Positions 44,847 through 52,509 of a stretch of DNA of 64,000 bases are shown here, piece by piece (within the stretch, counting starts at the first letter, position 1; each line of letters starts with the position of its first letter). This DNA comes from Mycolicibacterium sp. TUM20985. Its GTDB lineage: Bacteria > Actinomycetota > Actinomycetes > Mycobacteriales > Mycobacteriaceae. The position numbers and the translations under genes are program-made. The stretch covers positions 3,286,001 to 3,350,000 of the forward strand of contig NZ_AP027291.1 of NCBI RefSeq assembly GCF_030295745.1, written 5' to 3'. A model generated the notes under the pieces. That model was not told the DNA's origin, made no database searches, and was given only the letters and a program-made list of their open reading frames with translations.

Positions 44847-45680
44847 TCAGGGAGCCGTGACGAAGTCGATCAGTTCCTCGACCCGGCCGATGAGCGCCGG
44901 CTCCAGGTCGGTCCAGTCCCGGACCGTGCTCCGGATGCGGCGCCATGCCGCGGCGATGTCGGCCTGGTCGGCGTGCGGCCACCCGAGTGCGTCGCAGATG
45001 CCGTGCTTCCACTCCATGCTGCGCGGGATGACGGGCCAGGCCGCCAGACCGAGCCGCCCTGGCTTCACGGCCTGCCAGACGTCGACGTAGGGGTGACCGA
45101 CCACCAGCGTGTGCTCCCCACCGGGACCTCGTCGCACCGCCTCGGCGATGCGCGCCTCCTTGGACCCGGTGACCAGGTGGTCGACCAACACGCCGAGTCG
45201 GCGCTCGGGGCCCGGCGCGAAATCGCGCACGATCGCCGCGAGATCGTCGATACCACCCAGGTATTCGACGACGACGCCCTCCACGCGGAGGTCGGCGCCC
45301 CACACCTGCTCGACGAGTTCGGCGTCGTGCCGACCCTCGACGTAGATTCGGCTCGGCAGCGCCGTGCGAGCGCGAGCACCGGTGACGGCCACCGAACCCG
45401 ACGCCGTCCGGGCCGGGCCCGCCGCCTTCGCCTTGGGTGGGGTGAGGATCACCGGTTTCCCGTCGACCAGATAGCCGGGGCCGACGGGGAACGGGCGGCG
45501 GTGGCCGTCGAAGTCCTCGAGTTCCATCCGGCCGTACTCGACGCGGACGATCGCGCCGACGTAGCCGGTCTCCACGTCCTCCACGACCAGACCGAGGTCG
45601 GCGGCCATCTCCGTCGATCGCACCCGCCGGGTGGCGTGTGGATTCTGGGCCAGGACGTCGGAGCCGTATCGATCGTTCAC
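44847..45680 (-). CDS. DUF3097 family protein
   Basis: This 277-residue soluble protein is of an actinobacterial family with no assigned function. Segments worth noting are YGSDVLAQNPHATRRVRSTE at the N-terminus, RIYVEGRHDAELVEQVWGAD, LVDHLVTGSKE and VVGHPYVDVWQAVKPGRLG. The VEGRHD...LVDH...VGHPYVD spacing of acidic residues recalls a TOPRIM-like nuclease/primase fold (my inference). The start is taken as the GTG at 45680, because homologues begin near NDRYGSDVL; the frame is open further upstream. Confidence 0.8.
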   Translation of the reverse strand: MNDRYGSDVLAQNPHATRRVRSTEMAADLGLVVEDVETGYVGAIVRVEYGRMELEDFDGHRRPFPVGPGYLVDGKPVILTPPKAKAAGPARTASGSVAVTGARARTALPSRIYVEGRHDAELVEQVWGADLRVEGVVVEYLGGIDDLAAIVRDFAPGPERRLGVLVDHLVTGSKEARIAEAVRRGPGGEHTLVVGHPYVDVWQAVKPGRLGLAAWPVIPRSMEWKHGICDALGWPHADQADIAAAWRRIRSTVRDWTDLEPALIGRVEELIDFVTAP

Positions 45681-45709
45681 GACCGCGAGCCTAGGAACGA
45701 TCGCTGCGC

Positions 45710-46318
45710 TCAGTCTGCCGCCGCGCCGAATCCGTGACCGATCAGTGACCGGCAGGCCAGCCGGACGTCGGCCACCGCCTGGCTGGCGTCCAGTTCGCCG
45801 CCGACGGTCCACGTCAACACGCCGAAGGTCACCTGCTCGACGAGTCGGGCGGTGCGAAGATGGCCCTCCGTCGGGTGCACCACCCCCGCCGTGGCCAGGA
45901 TGAGGTCACGCATGGCGTGATCATCGGTGGCGCCGGCGTGTGCCCGCACCACCTGGGTGGACGTGATCATCGCGTGCGCGAGATGGCGGTGCTGCAAGAG
46001 ATTTCGACACGCGCCCGCCATCAGATCGCCGACCGCCTCGGCGGGATCTGCGGTCGGCTGCACGGGCTTGGCGCGGTGGGCGAGGGCGGCGACCTGGGCG
46101 CCGAGCACCGCAGCGAAGACGTGGTACTTCGACGGGTAGTACCGGTAGAGGGTGCGTAGCGCCACCCCGGCCTCGCCGGCGATCTCCTGGGCGGCGATCC
46201 GGTCGATCTCCCTGGTCCGTCCGAGCCGGGTGGCGGCCAGCAGGATCGCGGTGCGGCGGGCCTCCTGATCGTCGGTCGACGGCAGTGCGGGAGATCGCCG
46301 CTGACCGATTCGCACCAC
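45710..46318 (-). CDS. TetR-family transcriptional regulator
   Basis: This regulator of about 202 residues has an N-terminal helix-turn-helix region: RRTAILLAATRLGRTREIDR, then AAQEIAGEAGVALRTLYRYYPSKYHVFAAVLG. The LYRYYPSK segment is a hallmark of TetR proteins. The C-terminal ligand domain is helical with a short WTVGGELD segment. Either of two adjacent GTGs (46318, 46315) may be the start. It is divergent from an SDR gene; a 14-bp palindrome in the gap is a candidate operator. Confidence 0.88.
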   Translation of the reverse strand: MVRIGQRRSPALPSTDDQEARRTAILLAATRLGRTREIDRIAAQEIAGEAGVALRTLYRYYPSKYHVFAAVLGAQVAALAHRAKPVQPTADPAEAVGDLMAGACRNLLQHRHLAHAMITSTQVVRAHAGATDDHAMRDLILATAGVVHPTEGHLRTARLVEQVTFGVLTWTVGGELDASQAVADVRLACRSLIGHGFGAAAD

Positions 46319-46352
46319 TCCGCAAGTATCGGCACGACGTCCGGACACGCAG

Positions 46353-46366
46353 CACCTGTACCGGTG
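46353..46366. promoter_or_regulatory. Candidate TetR operator
   Basis: CACCTGTACCGGTG is palindromic at 6 of 7 positions and lies 35 bp before the TetR start and 49 bp before the SDR ATG. Size and place suit autoregulation of the divergent pair. Confidence 0.4.
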
Positions 46367-46414
46367 AGCGGGACGACGCAGCGGGCCAACGATTCGGTTT
46401 GCGACGATCACCGG

Positions 46415-47206
46415 ATGCTCGACGCCACCAGATACGGCCCGTGGGCGGTGATCGCTGGCGGCTCCGAGGGGGTCGGGGCCGAATTCGCCCGGCTGGTCGC
46501 CGAATCCGGGATCAACCTCGTCCTGATCGCCCGCACACCGGGGCCGCTGGAGGTGACGGCGGAGGCATGCCGAACCCTCGGCGCCGAGGTGCGCACGCTG
46601 GCAACGGATCTCGTCGACCCCGCCGGCATCGAGCTGATCGCCGACGCGACCGCCGACCTCGACGTGGGCCTGTTGATCTTCAACGCGGGGGCGAACACCT
46701 GCAGCGAGGAATTCCTCGACGGCGATCTGGCCGCCTTCCACCGCGTCCTCGACCTCAATCTCGGGGCCATGATGGCGCTGGTCTCGCACTTCGGTCGCCC
46801 GATGCGTGACCGCCGACGCGGGGGCCTGCTGCTGGTGGGGTCGATGGCGGGCTACCTCGGGTCCGTCCGACATTCGGTGTACGGCGGGGTCAAGGCGTTC
46901 GGGCGTATCTTCGCCGAGAGCCTCTGGCTGGAGTTGCGCGAATACGACGTGCACGTCCTCGAATTGGTGCTCGGCGTCACCAGGACACCCGCGATGGAGC
47001 GGGTTGGCCTGAACTTCGACGTGCCGGGCCTGAAGGTGGCCGAGCCGGCCGACGTCGCCCGCGAGGGCCTCGAGCAGTTATCGCACGGCCCGGTCTTCGT
47101 TGCGGGCGGCAATGCCGGCGACGTCGCCCGCCGCAACGGGCCCGACCGCGCCGAGGTGGTCCTCGGCACCCATCGCTTCATGCAGAAGCTCATCGGTCCG
47201 CGCTAG
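46415..47206 (+). CDS. Short-chain dehydrogenase/reductase
   Basis: This 263-residue SDR has the cofactor motif GGSEGVGAEFA near residue 15, the FNAGANT motif, a catalytic Ser in LVGSMAGY, and YGGVK as the YxxxK pair. The sequence resembles acyl-CoA/ketoacyl-type oxidoreductases of lipid degradation, but substrate is unknown. The ATG at 46415 is chosen because the frame upstream to the GTG at 46364 would overlap the candidate operator. It is divergent from TetR. Its TAG overlaps the IclR stop on the other strand within one CTAG. Confidence 0.87.
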   Translation: MLDATRYGPWAVIAGGSEGVGAEFARLVAESGINLVLIARTPGPLEVTAEACRTLGAEVRTLATDLVDPAGIELIADATADLDVGLLIFNAGANTCSEEFLDGDLAAFHRVLDLNLGAMMALVSHFGRPMRDRRRGGLLLVGSMAGYLGSVRHSVYGGVKAFGRIFAESLWLELREYDVHVLELVLGVTRTPAMERVGLNFDVPGLKVAEPADVAREGLEQLSHGPVFVAGGNAGDVARRNGPDRAEVVLGTHRFMQKLIGPR

Positions 47207-47853
47207 CCGAGCGCCTGACGGATGCGAGCCGCCGCGTCGACGGCCAGCGGTAGATAGCGAGCTCCGGAGACGTTGTCGGGCAACACCATTCCGACCGACG
47301 CCCGCGCCCCGACGGCCGCCGCCACCGACGTCAGACCGGGTCCGTAGTCGCCAGCCCGCACCAGTCCCCCGGCGCGGCGCACGACGTAGAGATCGACTCC
47401 AGGGTCGGAGCGTTGCTCCTCCGGCGGCCGTGCAGCCAGGATCGCCAGCCCCAGCGCGACGCGCTCCGCGGGGATCCGCGAACCCACCCTCGTCGGCACC
47501 CGGTCCGCCGACACGCCACCCAGCTTGTCGAGGTGGACGACGTCGGCACCATCGATGACGCCGAGATGTACGACGGCGCCGGTGTTCACGTGCAGTCGGT
47601 GCAGAACCGGTGCGGCGGCCTCGCGCAGCCGCAGATCGGCTGCGTCGCCCGCGCCCCACGACATGGCTCTGGCACCCAGCCCGTAGCCATCATCGTTGTG
47701 GCTCAACCACTTCAACCTCACCAAGTGATCGAGGATGCGGTGCGTCGTCGATCGTGGCAGGTCGGCTCGGCGAGCGACCTGATCGAGGCTCAAACCCGTC
47801 GTGGCGTCGTCGAACACGTCGATGATCGAGGTCACCCGGTCGACCATGGTCAT
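47203..47853 (-). CDS. IclR-family transcriptional regulator
   Basis: This 216-residue regulator has the N-terminal winged HTH SLDQVARRADLPRSTTHRILDHLVRLKWL, typical of IclR. A shortened effector domain follows (VVHLGVIDGADVVHLDKLGG, RVGSRIPAERVALGLAILA) and ends with SVGMVLPD. Full-length IclR proteins have about 250 residues; this is on the short side. The ATG at 47853 is chosen from several close candidates. It is divergent from an LLM oxidoreductase operon, which it probably controls. Confidence 0.87.
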   Translation of the reverse strand: MTMVDRVTSIIDVFDDATTGLSLDQVARRADLPRSTTHRILDHLVRLKWLSHNDDGYGLGARAMSWGAGDAADLRLREAAAPVLHRLHVNTGAVVHLGVIDGADVVHLDKLGGVSADRVPTRVGSRIPAERVALGLAILAARPPEEQRSDPGVDLYVVRRAGGLVRAGDYGPGLTSVAAAVGARASVGMVLPDNVSGARYLPLAVDAAARIRQALG

Positions 47854-47923
47854 GTGGTGCGCTCCGCCATCGCCGAGAAGACATCGATGAGAATTGGTTC
47901 TACCTGCGTCGGACACGCTAACG

Positions 47924-47940
47924 GTCCCGGTGATCGGGAC
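47924..47940. promoter_or_regulatory. Candidate IclR operator
   Basis: GTCCCGGTGATCGGGAC: 6-bp perfect inverted repeat around GTGAT, in the divergent region between IclR (start 47853) and the LLM oxidoreductase (start 47981). Position and symmetry fit an operator; not proven. Confidence 0.4.
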
Positions 47941-47980
47941 GCAAGCCCCGGGCCGGTCGGGCCCGCGGTACAACCCGGGC

Positions 47981-48838
47981 GTGCGAATCGGACTGTCGAC
48001 CCCCGTGGTGATGCGACTACCGGGTACGGCGTCCCCGTGGGAACGCGACGCGGACATCGAGGACGTCGCCGGGATCGCGGCGGTGGCCGACGATCTCGGA
48101 TTCGACTTCCTGACGTGCCCCGAGCACGTCATCATCCCCACCGACGTGGGCGCCCAACGGGGATCCACCTACTGGGACCCGTCCGTGACGCTGGGCTTCC
48201 TCGCCGCCCGCACGTCGCGCATCCGCTTGGTGACCGCCGTCCTCGTGCTCGGCTACCACCACCCGCTGGAGATCGCGAAGCGCTACGGCACCCTCGACCG
48301 CGTCAGCGGCGGCCGGGTGGTGCTCGGCGTCGGCGTGGGATCGCTGGCGGAGGAGTTCGCGCTCCTCGGCGCGGAGTGGGACGACCGGGGCCCGCGGGCC
48401 GATGACGCCGTTCGCGCCCTGCGGGCCTCGCTGTCCACCACGACACCGGTGTACGAGGGCCGGTACTACCGCTATGACTCGGTGATCGTCGACCCGTGTG
48501 CGGTCCAGTCCCGCGTGCCGATCTGGGTGGGTGGCAGGACCGGTCGCTCGCTGCGGCGGGCGGCCACCCTCGCCGAGGGCTGGATGCCGTTCGGCCTTGG
48601 CTCCGCCGAGCTGGCCAAGATGCTTGCCACCGTTGACCTTCCGGAGGCGTTCGACGTGGTGCTGGCGTGCGGACCCCTCGATCCGCGCGGCGCGCCGGAC
48701 GATACGCGCCGTCGACTGGAGGCCCTGCGCGACCTCGGGGCGACCGCCGCGACCTGCGCGCTCGCGGCGGACTCCGCCGACCACTACTGCGAGCAGCTCG
48801 GGGCGCTCCGCGCACTCGCCGACGACATCGAGGGGTGA
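47981..48838 (+). CDS. LLM-class (luciferase-like) flavin/F420-dependent oxidoreductase
   Basis: This 285-residue TIM-barrel oxidoreductase has the segments RIGLSTPVVMRLPG, CPEHVIIPTD, TSRIRLVTAVLVLGYHHPLE (the typical strand-4 signature), KRYGTLDRVSGGRVVLGVGVG, and VPIWVGGRTGRSLRRAATLAEGW. These mark the bacterial luciferase family, which in mycobacteria is often F420-dependent. The GTG at 47981 is preferred because the family N-terminus starts there. It heads a three-gene operon with SnoaL and SDR genes, 1 bp before the next ATG. Confidence 0.87.
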   Translation: MRIGLSTPVVMRLPGTASPWERDADIEDVAGIAAVADDLGFDFLTCPEHVIIPTDVGAQRGSTYWDPSVTLGFLAARTSRIRLVTAVLVLGYHHPLEIAKRYGTLDRVSGGRVVLGVGVGSLAEEFALLGAEWDDRGPRADDAVRALRASLSTTTPVYEGRYYRYDSVIVDPCAVQSRVPIWVGGRTGRSLRRAATLAEGWMPFGLGSAELAKMLATVDLPEAFDVVLACGPLDPRGAPDDTRRRLEALRDLGATAATCALAADSADHYCEQLGALRALADDIEG

Positions 48839-48839
48839 C

Positions 48840-49331
48840 ATGGTGATCGAAGACCAGCTGGCGGATCTCGCGGCCCGGCTGAGCCGCATCGAGGACGAAC
48901 GGGCCATCGAGAGGATGATCGCGTCCTACGGCCCGCTGGTCGACGCTGGCGAGGCCGACGCCACCGCCGAACTGTGGGCCGTCGACGGCACCTACGACGT
49001 CGAGGGCTGGCCGATGCGAAGCCGAGACGACGTCGCGGCAATGGTCCGGTCGGAGGCGCACCAGGGCCTCATCGCGCGGGGCTGTTGCCACTTCCTGGGC
49101 CCCGCCGTGGTCAGCGTCGACGGGGACGACGCGGTGGCGGTGTGCGAGTCGGCGCTGTTGGTCAAGGGCGCCAAGGGCTTCGCCGTCTACCGCGCGGGCG
49201 CCAACCACTTCCGGCTGCAGCGCAGGGACGGTCGCTGGCAGATCGTGCACCGCACCACCCGCGCACTCGACGGCGGGACCGACGCGCGCAGGCTGCTGTC
49301 GTCGGGCGTCATGGGTGATGACGCCCTGTGA
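48840..49331 (+). CDS. SnoaL-like (NTF2-fold) protein
   Basis: This 163-residue protein of the SnoaL_4 type begins with a helical stretch (LAARLSRIEDERAIERMIASYGPLVDAGEAD), followed by AELWAVDGTYDVEG. A C-terminal sheet holds NHFRLQRRDGRWQIVHRTTRAL. Relatives act as isomerases, dehydratases or aldol-type enzymes in polyketide and steroid metabolism. The ATG at 48840 follows the LLM stop by 1 bp (TGACATG), and its stop overlaps the SDR GTG by 4 nt, so all three are co-translated. Confidence 0.87.
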   Translation: MVIEDQLADLAARLSRIEDERAIERMIASYGPLVDAGEADATAELWAVDGTYDVEGWPMRSRDDVAAMVRSEAHQGLIARGCCHFLGPAVVSVDGDDAVAVCESALLVKGAKGFAVYRAGANHFRLQRRDGRWQIVHRTTRALDGGTDARRLLSSGVMGDDAL

Positions 49332-50110
49332 GCGGGCAGCTGGCGGGCCGGATCGCGTTGATCACGGGTGCGGGGGCCGGCATAGGGGCGGGCATCGCGC
49401 GGCGCTTCGCCGACGAGGGCGCCCTGGTGGTCGTGGCCGAATTCGACGAGGATTCGGGCCGGGCCGTGGCCGCCGAGGTCGGTGGATTGTTCGTCCGGAC
49501 GGACGTAGCCGAGCGTGCCGACGTCGAATCAGCCGTCGCCGCAGCGGTTTCGGCGTACGGGTCCATCGACGTGCTGGTGAACAACGCCTGGGGTGGCGGA
49601 TCGATCGGCCGGGTCGAGGCCAAGACCGACGGGCAACTGGCCGGTGGCATCGCCGTGGGGTACTACGGGCCGTTCTGGGCGATGCGTGCCGCGTTCGCCC
49701 ACATGAAGGCGAACGGCTGGGGTCGCGTCGTGAACATGTGCAGCCTCAACGGCGTCAACGCCCACATGGGTTCACTGGAGTACAACGCCGCCAAGGAGGC
49801 GCTGCGCGCACTGACGCGCACGGCCGCCAGGGAGTGGGCCCCGACCGGGGTGACCGTCAACGCGATGTGCCCGGCCGCCAAGAGTCGCGCGTTCCTGCGC
49901 GCCATCGCCGACTACCCCGAACTGGAGACCCTGGCCGACGCGGCGAACCCGATGGGGCGCATGGGCGATCCGTACGACGACATCGCTCCGGTGGCCGTGT
50001 TCCTGGCCTCCGAGGGGGCGCGCTACCTGACCGGCAACACGCTCTTCGTGGACGGCGGCGGCCACATCAACGGCGTCGCGTGGGCACCCGACCTCGACGC
50101 AGGCTCCTAG
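49328..50110 (+). CDS. Short-chain dehydrogenase/reductase
   Basis: This 260-residue classical SDR has TGAGAGIGAGIA at residues 14-25, the NNAWGGG motif in place of NNAG, the catalytic region MCSLNG and the pair YNAAK. SGNTLFVDGGG-like C-terminus is present (TGNTLFVDGGGHING). GTG 49328 overlaps the SnoaL stop by 4 nt. It is the last gene of the LLM-SnoaL-SDR catabolic operon. The stop TAG overlaps that of the convergent lipoprotein gene within CTAG. Confidence 0.9.
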   Translation: MSGQLAGRIALITGAGAGIGAGIARRFADEGALVVVAEFDEDSGRAVAAEVGGLFVRTDVAERADVESAVAAAVSAYGSIDVLVNNAWGGGSIGRVEAKTDGQLAGGIAVGYYGPFWAMRAAFAHMKANGWGRVVNMCSLNGVNAHMGSLEYNAAKEALRALTRTAAREWAPTGVTVNAMCPAAKSRAFLRAIADYPELETLADAANPMGRMGDPYDDIAPVAVFLASEGARYLTGNTLFVDGGGHINGVAWAPDLDAGS

Positions 50111-50412
50111 GCGAGTTTCGTCTCGATGTCGTAGAGGACCGCCGACCCGTCGACCTTGGTGATCTTCAGGTGCGCGATGTAATCGCCGTCGGGTCCGGTG
50201 AAGGTGCAGTCGAACTCCACGCCGACCTTCGCGTCGGTGCCGGACGGGCACTTCACGTCGTTGGGGGTGAATTCGGTATTCTGCGAGACGAAGTCGGTGA
50301 CCGACTGCTGCGCACTATCGGCGTCGATCACCTTGCCGCAGCCGGCGAGGCCCAGCACCGCAACACCGACGAGGAGAGCGGTCCCGAAGCGGACACCGCG
50401 CGTTCGCATCAT
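50107..50412 (-). CDS. DUF4333 lipoprotein
   Basis: This 101-residue lipoprotein has a signal peptide with the lipobox LAGC (Cys at residue 25). A small domain with VTDFVSQNTEF, a CPSGTDAKVGVEFDCTF cysteine pair and HLKITKVDGSAVLYDI follows. This is the pattern of the mycobacterial DUF4333 family of exported proteins of unknown function. Two adjacent ATGs (50412, 50409) could start it. It is convergent with the SDR gene and its stop overlaps that gene's stop. Confidence 0.88.
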   Translation of the reverse strand: MMRTRGVRFGTALLVGVAVLGLAGCGKVIDADSAQQSVTDFVSQNTEFTPNDVKCPSGTDAKVGVEFDCTFTGPDGDYIAHLKITKVDGSAVLYDIETKLA

Positions 50413-50441
50413 GCGCGTGATGGTGCTCTAAGGATCGCCGC

Positions 50442-50476
50442 AGGTCAAGACCATCGCCAGAATTCGATCTTGACCT
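50442..50476. terminator. Inverted repeat downstream of the metallopeptidase gene
   Basis: AGGTCAAGA at 50442-50450 and TCTTGACCT at 50468-50476 are perfect 9-bp inverted repeats with a 17-nt loop, between the metallopeptidase stop and the lipoprotein start. They could end the transglutaminase-cluster transcript or be an operator for the lipoprotein gene. Confidence 0.45.
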
Positions 50477-50519
50477 GGAGCGCTACCCGTTCGGCACAGC
50501 GGTGCGGGTTCGCGCGCCG

Positions 50520-51584
50520 CTAGCCCGTTGCGCCCGCGGCAGCGGCGAGCTTGGCCGGGTCCGACGTCACCTCGTCGATGACGGTGTGGATGAACCGCAT
50601 CTTCTCCAGCACCCTCGGCTGGAGAACGAACGGATACAGATCGTCGCGTCCCATGGACCGGTTCACCATGTTCAGCGCCCACGACAGCGGAAGCCACAGG
50701 TCGATGATCGCGTCGAATCCACTGGGCCCCAGGTTCCGTCGCTCGAAGGTCGCCGATGCGGGCGCGAAGCTGAAGGCGGCGGCGGTGTCGAGGGTGTCGC
50801 GGATGTGCAGATAATGCGCGAACGTCTCCGCCCAATCCTCGGCGGGATGCATTGTGGCGTAGGACGATACGTAGTTGCGCACCCACCCGGGTGGGGCACC
50901 CTCGCTGTAGTGCCGGTTCAGCGCCGCCTGATAGTCGGCCTCGGCGTTGCCGAACAGTTCGCGCGCCTCCTGTTGATACTCCGACGCGGTGCCGACCAGA
51001 CGGTAGTAGTAGTAGTGCCCGATCTCGTGGCGGAAGTGCCCGAGCAGCGTGCGGTACGGCTCGTCCATGGAGATGCGCAGCTGCTCCCGGTGCACGTCAT
51101 CACCCTCGGCGAGGTCCAGGGTGATGACGCCGTTCTCGTGGCCGGTGAACACCTTCTCGAACTCACTGGACAACAAATCGAACGCGAGACCATAGTTGGG
51201 GTCCTCGTCGCGCCCGACGATGGGCAGCTTCAGGTCGACCAGCTCCACGATCAAGCGCCGCTTCGCCTTCTCGGCGACGGCGAAGGCCGCCATGGCTGGC
51301 TTGTCGGCATTGCTGGGGCGCATGCGGGTCAGCGCGCACGACGTACACAGCTGCGGCACCGGCGCCACCCGAACCAGCCAGTTACACTCGGCGGCATGGA
51401 GATTGGCGCACAGCCGAAATTCGCTGGCGTCGACGGCCCCGCCGTGCACGCTCTCGGAACCGGACGCGATCACCAGGAAGGACATCTCGTCGAGGGAGAA
51501 GCCCAGCCGGCTCCTGCACGACAGGCACACCGAGTTCTCGAACGCCAGATGCTGGCCGCAGTTCGGACAGATGAAGTCACGCAC
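50520..51584 (-). CDS. Putative zinc-binding metallopeptidase with zinc ribbon
   Basis: This 354-residue protein has an N-terminal zinc ribbon: Cys 6, 9, 20 and 23 (CPNC, CLSC), with more Cys at 60, 67, 80 and 83. Residues 180-330 carry a zincin domain with HEIGH at 186-190 (FRHEIGHYYYYRL) and the downstream EDWAETFAHYLHIRDTLDTA. This matches the bacterial zinc-binding metallopeptidase family (PF15887-like). No signal peptide, so cytoplasmic. The GTG at 51584 overlaps the transglutaminase stop by 8 nt. It is the last gene of a four-gene cluster; M. tuberculosis has a homologue (Rv2568c) in the equivalent group. Confidence 0.88.
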   Translation of the reverse strand: MRDFICPNCGQHLAFENSVCLSCRSRLGFSLDEMSFLVIASGSESVHGGAVDASEFRLCANLHAAECNWLVRVAPVPQLCTSCALTRMRPSNADKPAMAAFAVAEKAKRRLIVELVDLKLPIVGRDEDPNYGLAFDLLSSEFEKVFTGHENGVITLDLAEGDDVHREQLRISMDEPYRTLLGHFRHEIGHYYYYRLVGTASEYQQEARELFGNAEADYQAALNRHYSEGAPPGWVRNYVSSYATMHPAEDWAETFAHYLHIRDTLDTAAAFSFAPASATFERRNLGPSGFDAIIDLWLPLSWALNMVNRSMGRDDLYPFVLQPRVLEKMRFIHTVIDEVTSDPAKLAAAAGATG

Positions 51585-52509
51585 GGAGGGCTCCGCGGTT
51601 CAATGGCGCCACGTCGACGGACACGTCGATCTTGCTGCTCTCCGAGTCGGTGTAGATGATGCCGCGCAACGGAGGGACGTCGACGTAGTCGCGGCCGAAA
51701 CCTACCACCACGTAACGCTCGTCGACCATCTGGTCGTTGGTCGGGTCGAAGCCCAGCCACTGGTCTTGCGGTGTCCACACCGAAGCCCAGGCATGTGTGG
51801 CATCGATCCCGACCATGCGTTCCCTTCCAGGAGGAGGGTCCGTCGCAAGGTAGCCCGAGACATAGCTGGCGGCGAGACCGTTGGTGCGCAGGCAAGCGAT
51901 CGCGAGCCGAGCGAAGTCCTGACATACCCCCTCACCCGCCGATAAAACCTCCGCGACCCGGGTGGACACCGTCGTGGAGCCCGACCGATACGTGAAGTCC
52001 TGGTGGATCCTGTGATTCAGATCTCGGAGCACCTCGACCAGCGGTCGCCCCGGCGGGAAACTCGGTGCGGCATACGCGCGGACGGCATCGGTGATCTCCG
52101 GTTGCTGGAGGTCGAGGGTGAACTCGACCGCCAGGGCGCCATCGGTCCCGACGGGACGGGCGATCTCCCACGGCGCGACGGCCGATCCGCTCGCATACAG
52201 GCCCGCGGGCGCAGGATCGACTTCGACGATCGAGTGGCTGGTGATGGTCAGGGCCCGATGCGGTTGCGTGACATGGAAGTACGAGCTGATGTTGCCGTAG
52301 CCGTCACGACTCGTCGATCGGTCGGCCGCCTCGGGTTCGATCATCAGCTCGTGCGACAGGCAGCGTTGCCGGGTGGAGTCGCGCGGGGTGAGGAAGCCAC
52401 GGCCGTAGGAGCTGGTGACGTCGTCGGAGTAGTGGTACATCGTGCGGTGCGTCACCTCGTACGCTCGACCGCCGGACGGGTCACCCCACTCGTCTCTCCC
52501 CGATGTCAC
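51577..52509 (-). CDS. Transglutaminase-like cysteine protease family protein
   Basis: This 310-residue protein has an N-terminal beta domain (YEVTHRTMYHYSDDVTSSYG, typical of bacterial transglutaminase N domains) and a papain-like core. The core has Cys196 in GEGVCQDFARL, His239 in DATHAWASVW and Asp255 in GFDPTND. Bacterial members are thought to hydrolyse or form amide/isopeptide bonds. The GTG at 52509 overlaps the ATP-grasp gene's stop by 4 nt (GTGA). It corresponds to Rv2569c. Confidence 0.92.
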   Translation of the reverse strand: MTSGRDEWGDPSGGRAYEVTHRTMYHYSDDVTSSYGRGFLTPRDSTRQRCLSHELMIEPEAADRSTSRDGYGNISSYFHVTQPHRALTITSHSIVEVDPAPAGLYASGSAVAPWEIARPVGTDGALAVEFTLDLQQPEITDAVRAYAAPSFPPGRPLVEVLRDLNHRIHQDFTYRSGSTTVSTRVAEVLSAGEGVCQDFARLAIACLRTNGLAASYVSGYLATDPPPGRERMVGIDATHAWASVWTPQDQWLGFDPTNDQMVDERYVVVGFGRDYVDVPPLRGIIYTDSESSKIDVSVDVAPLNRGALRA

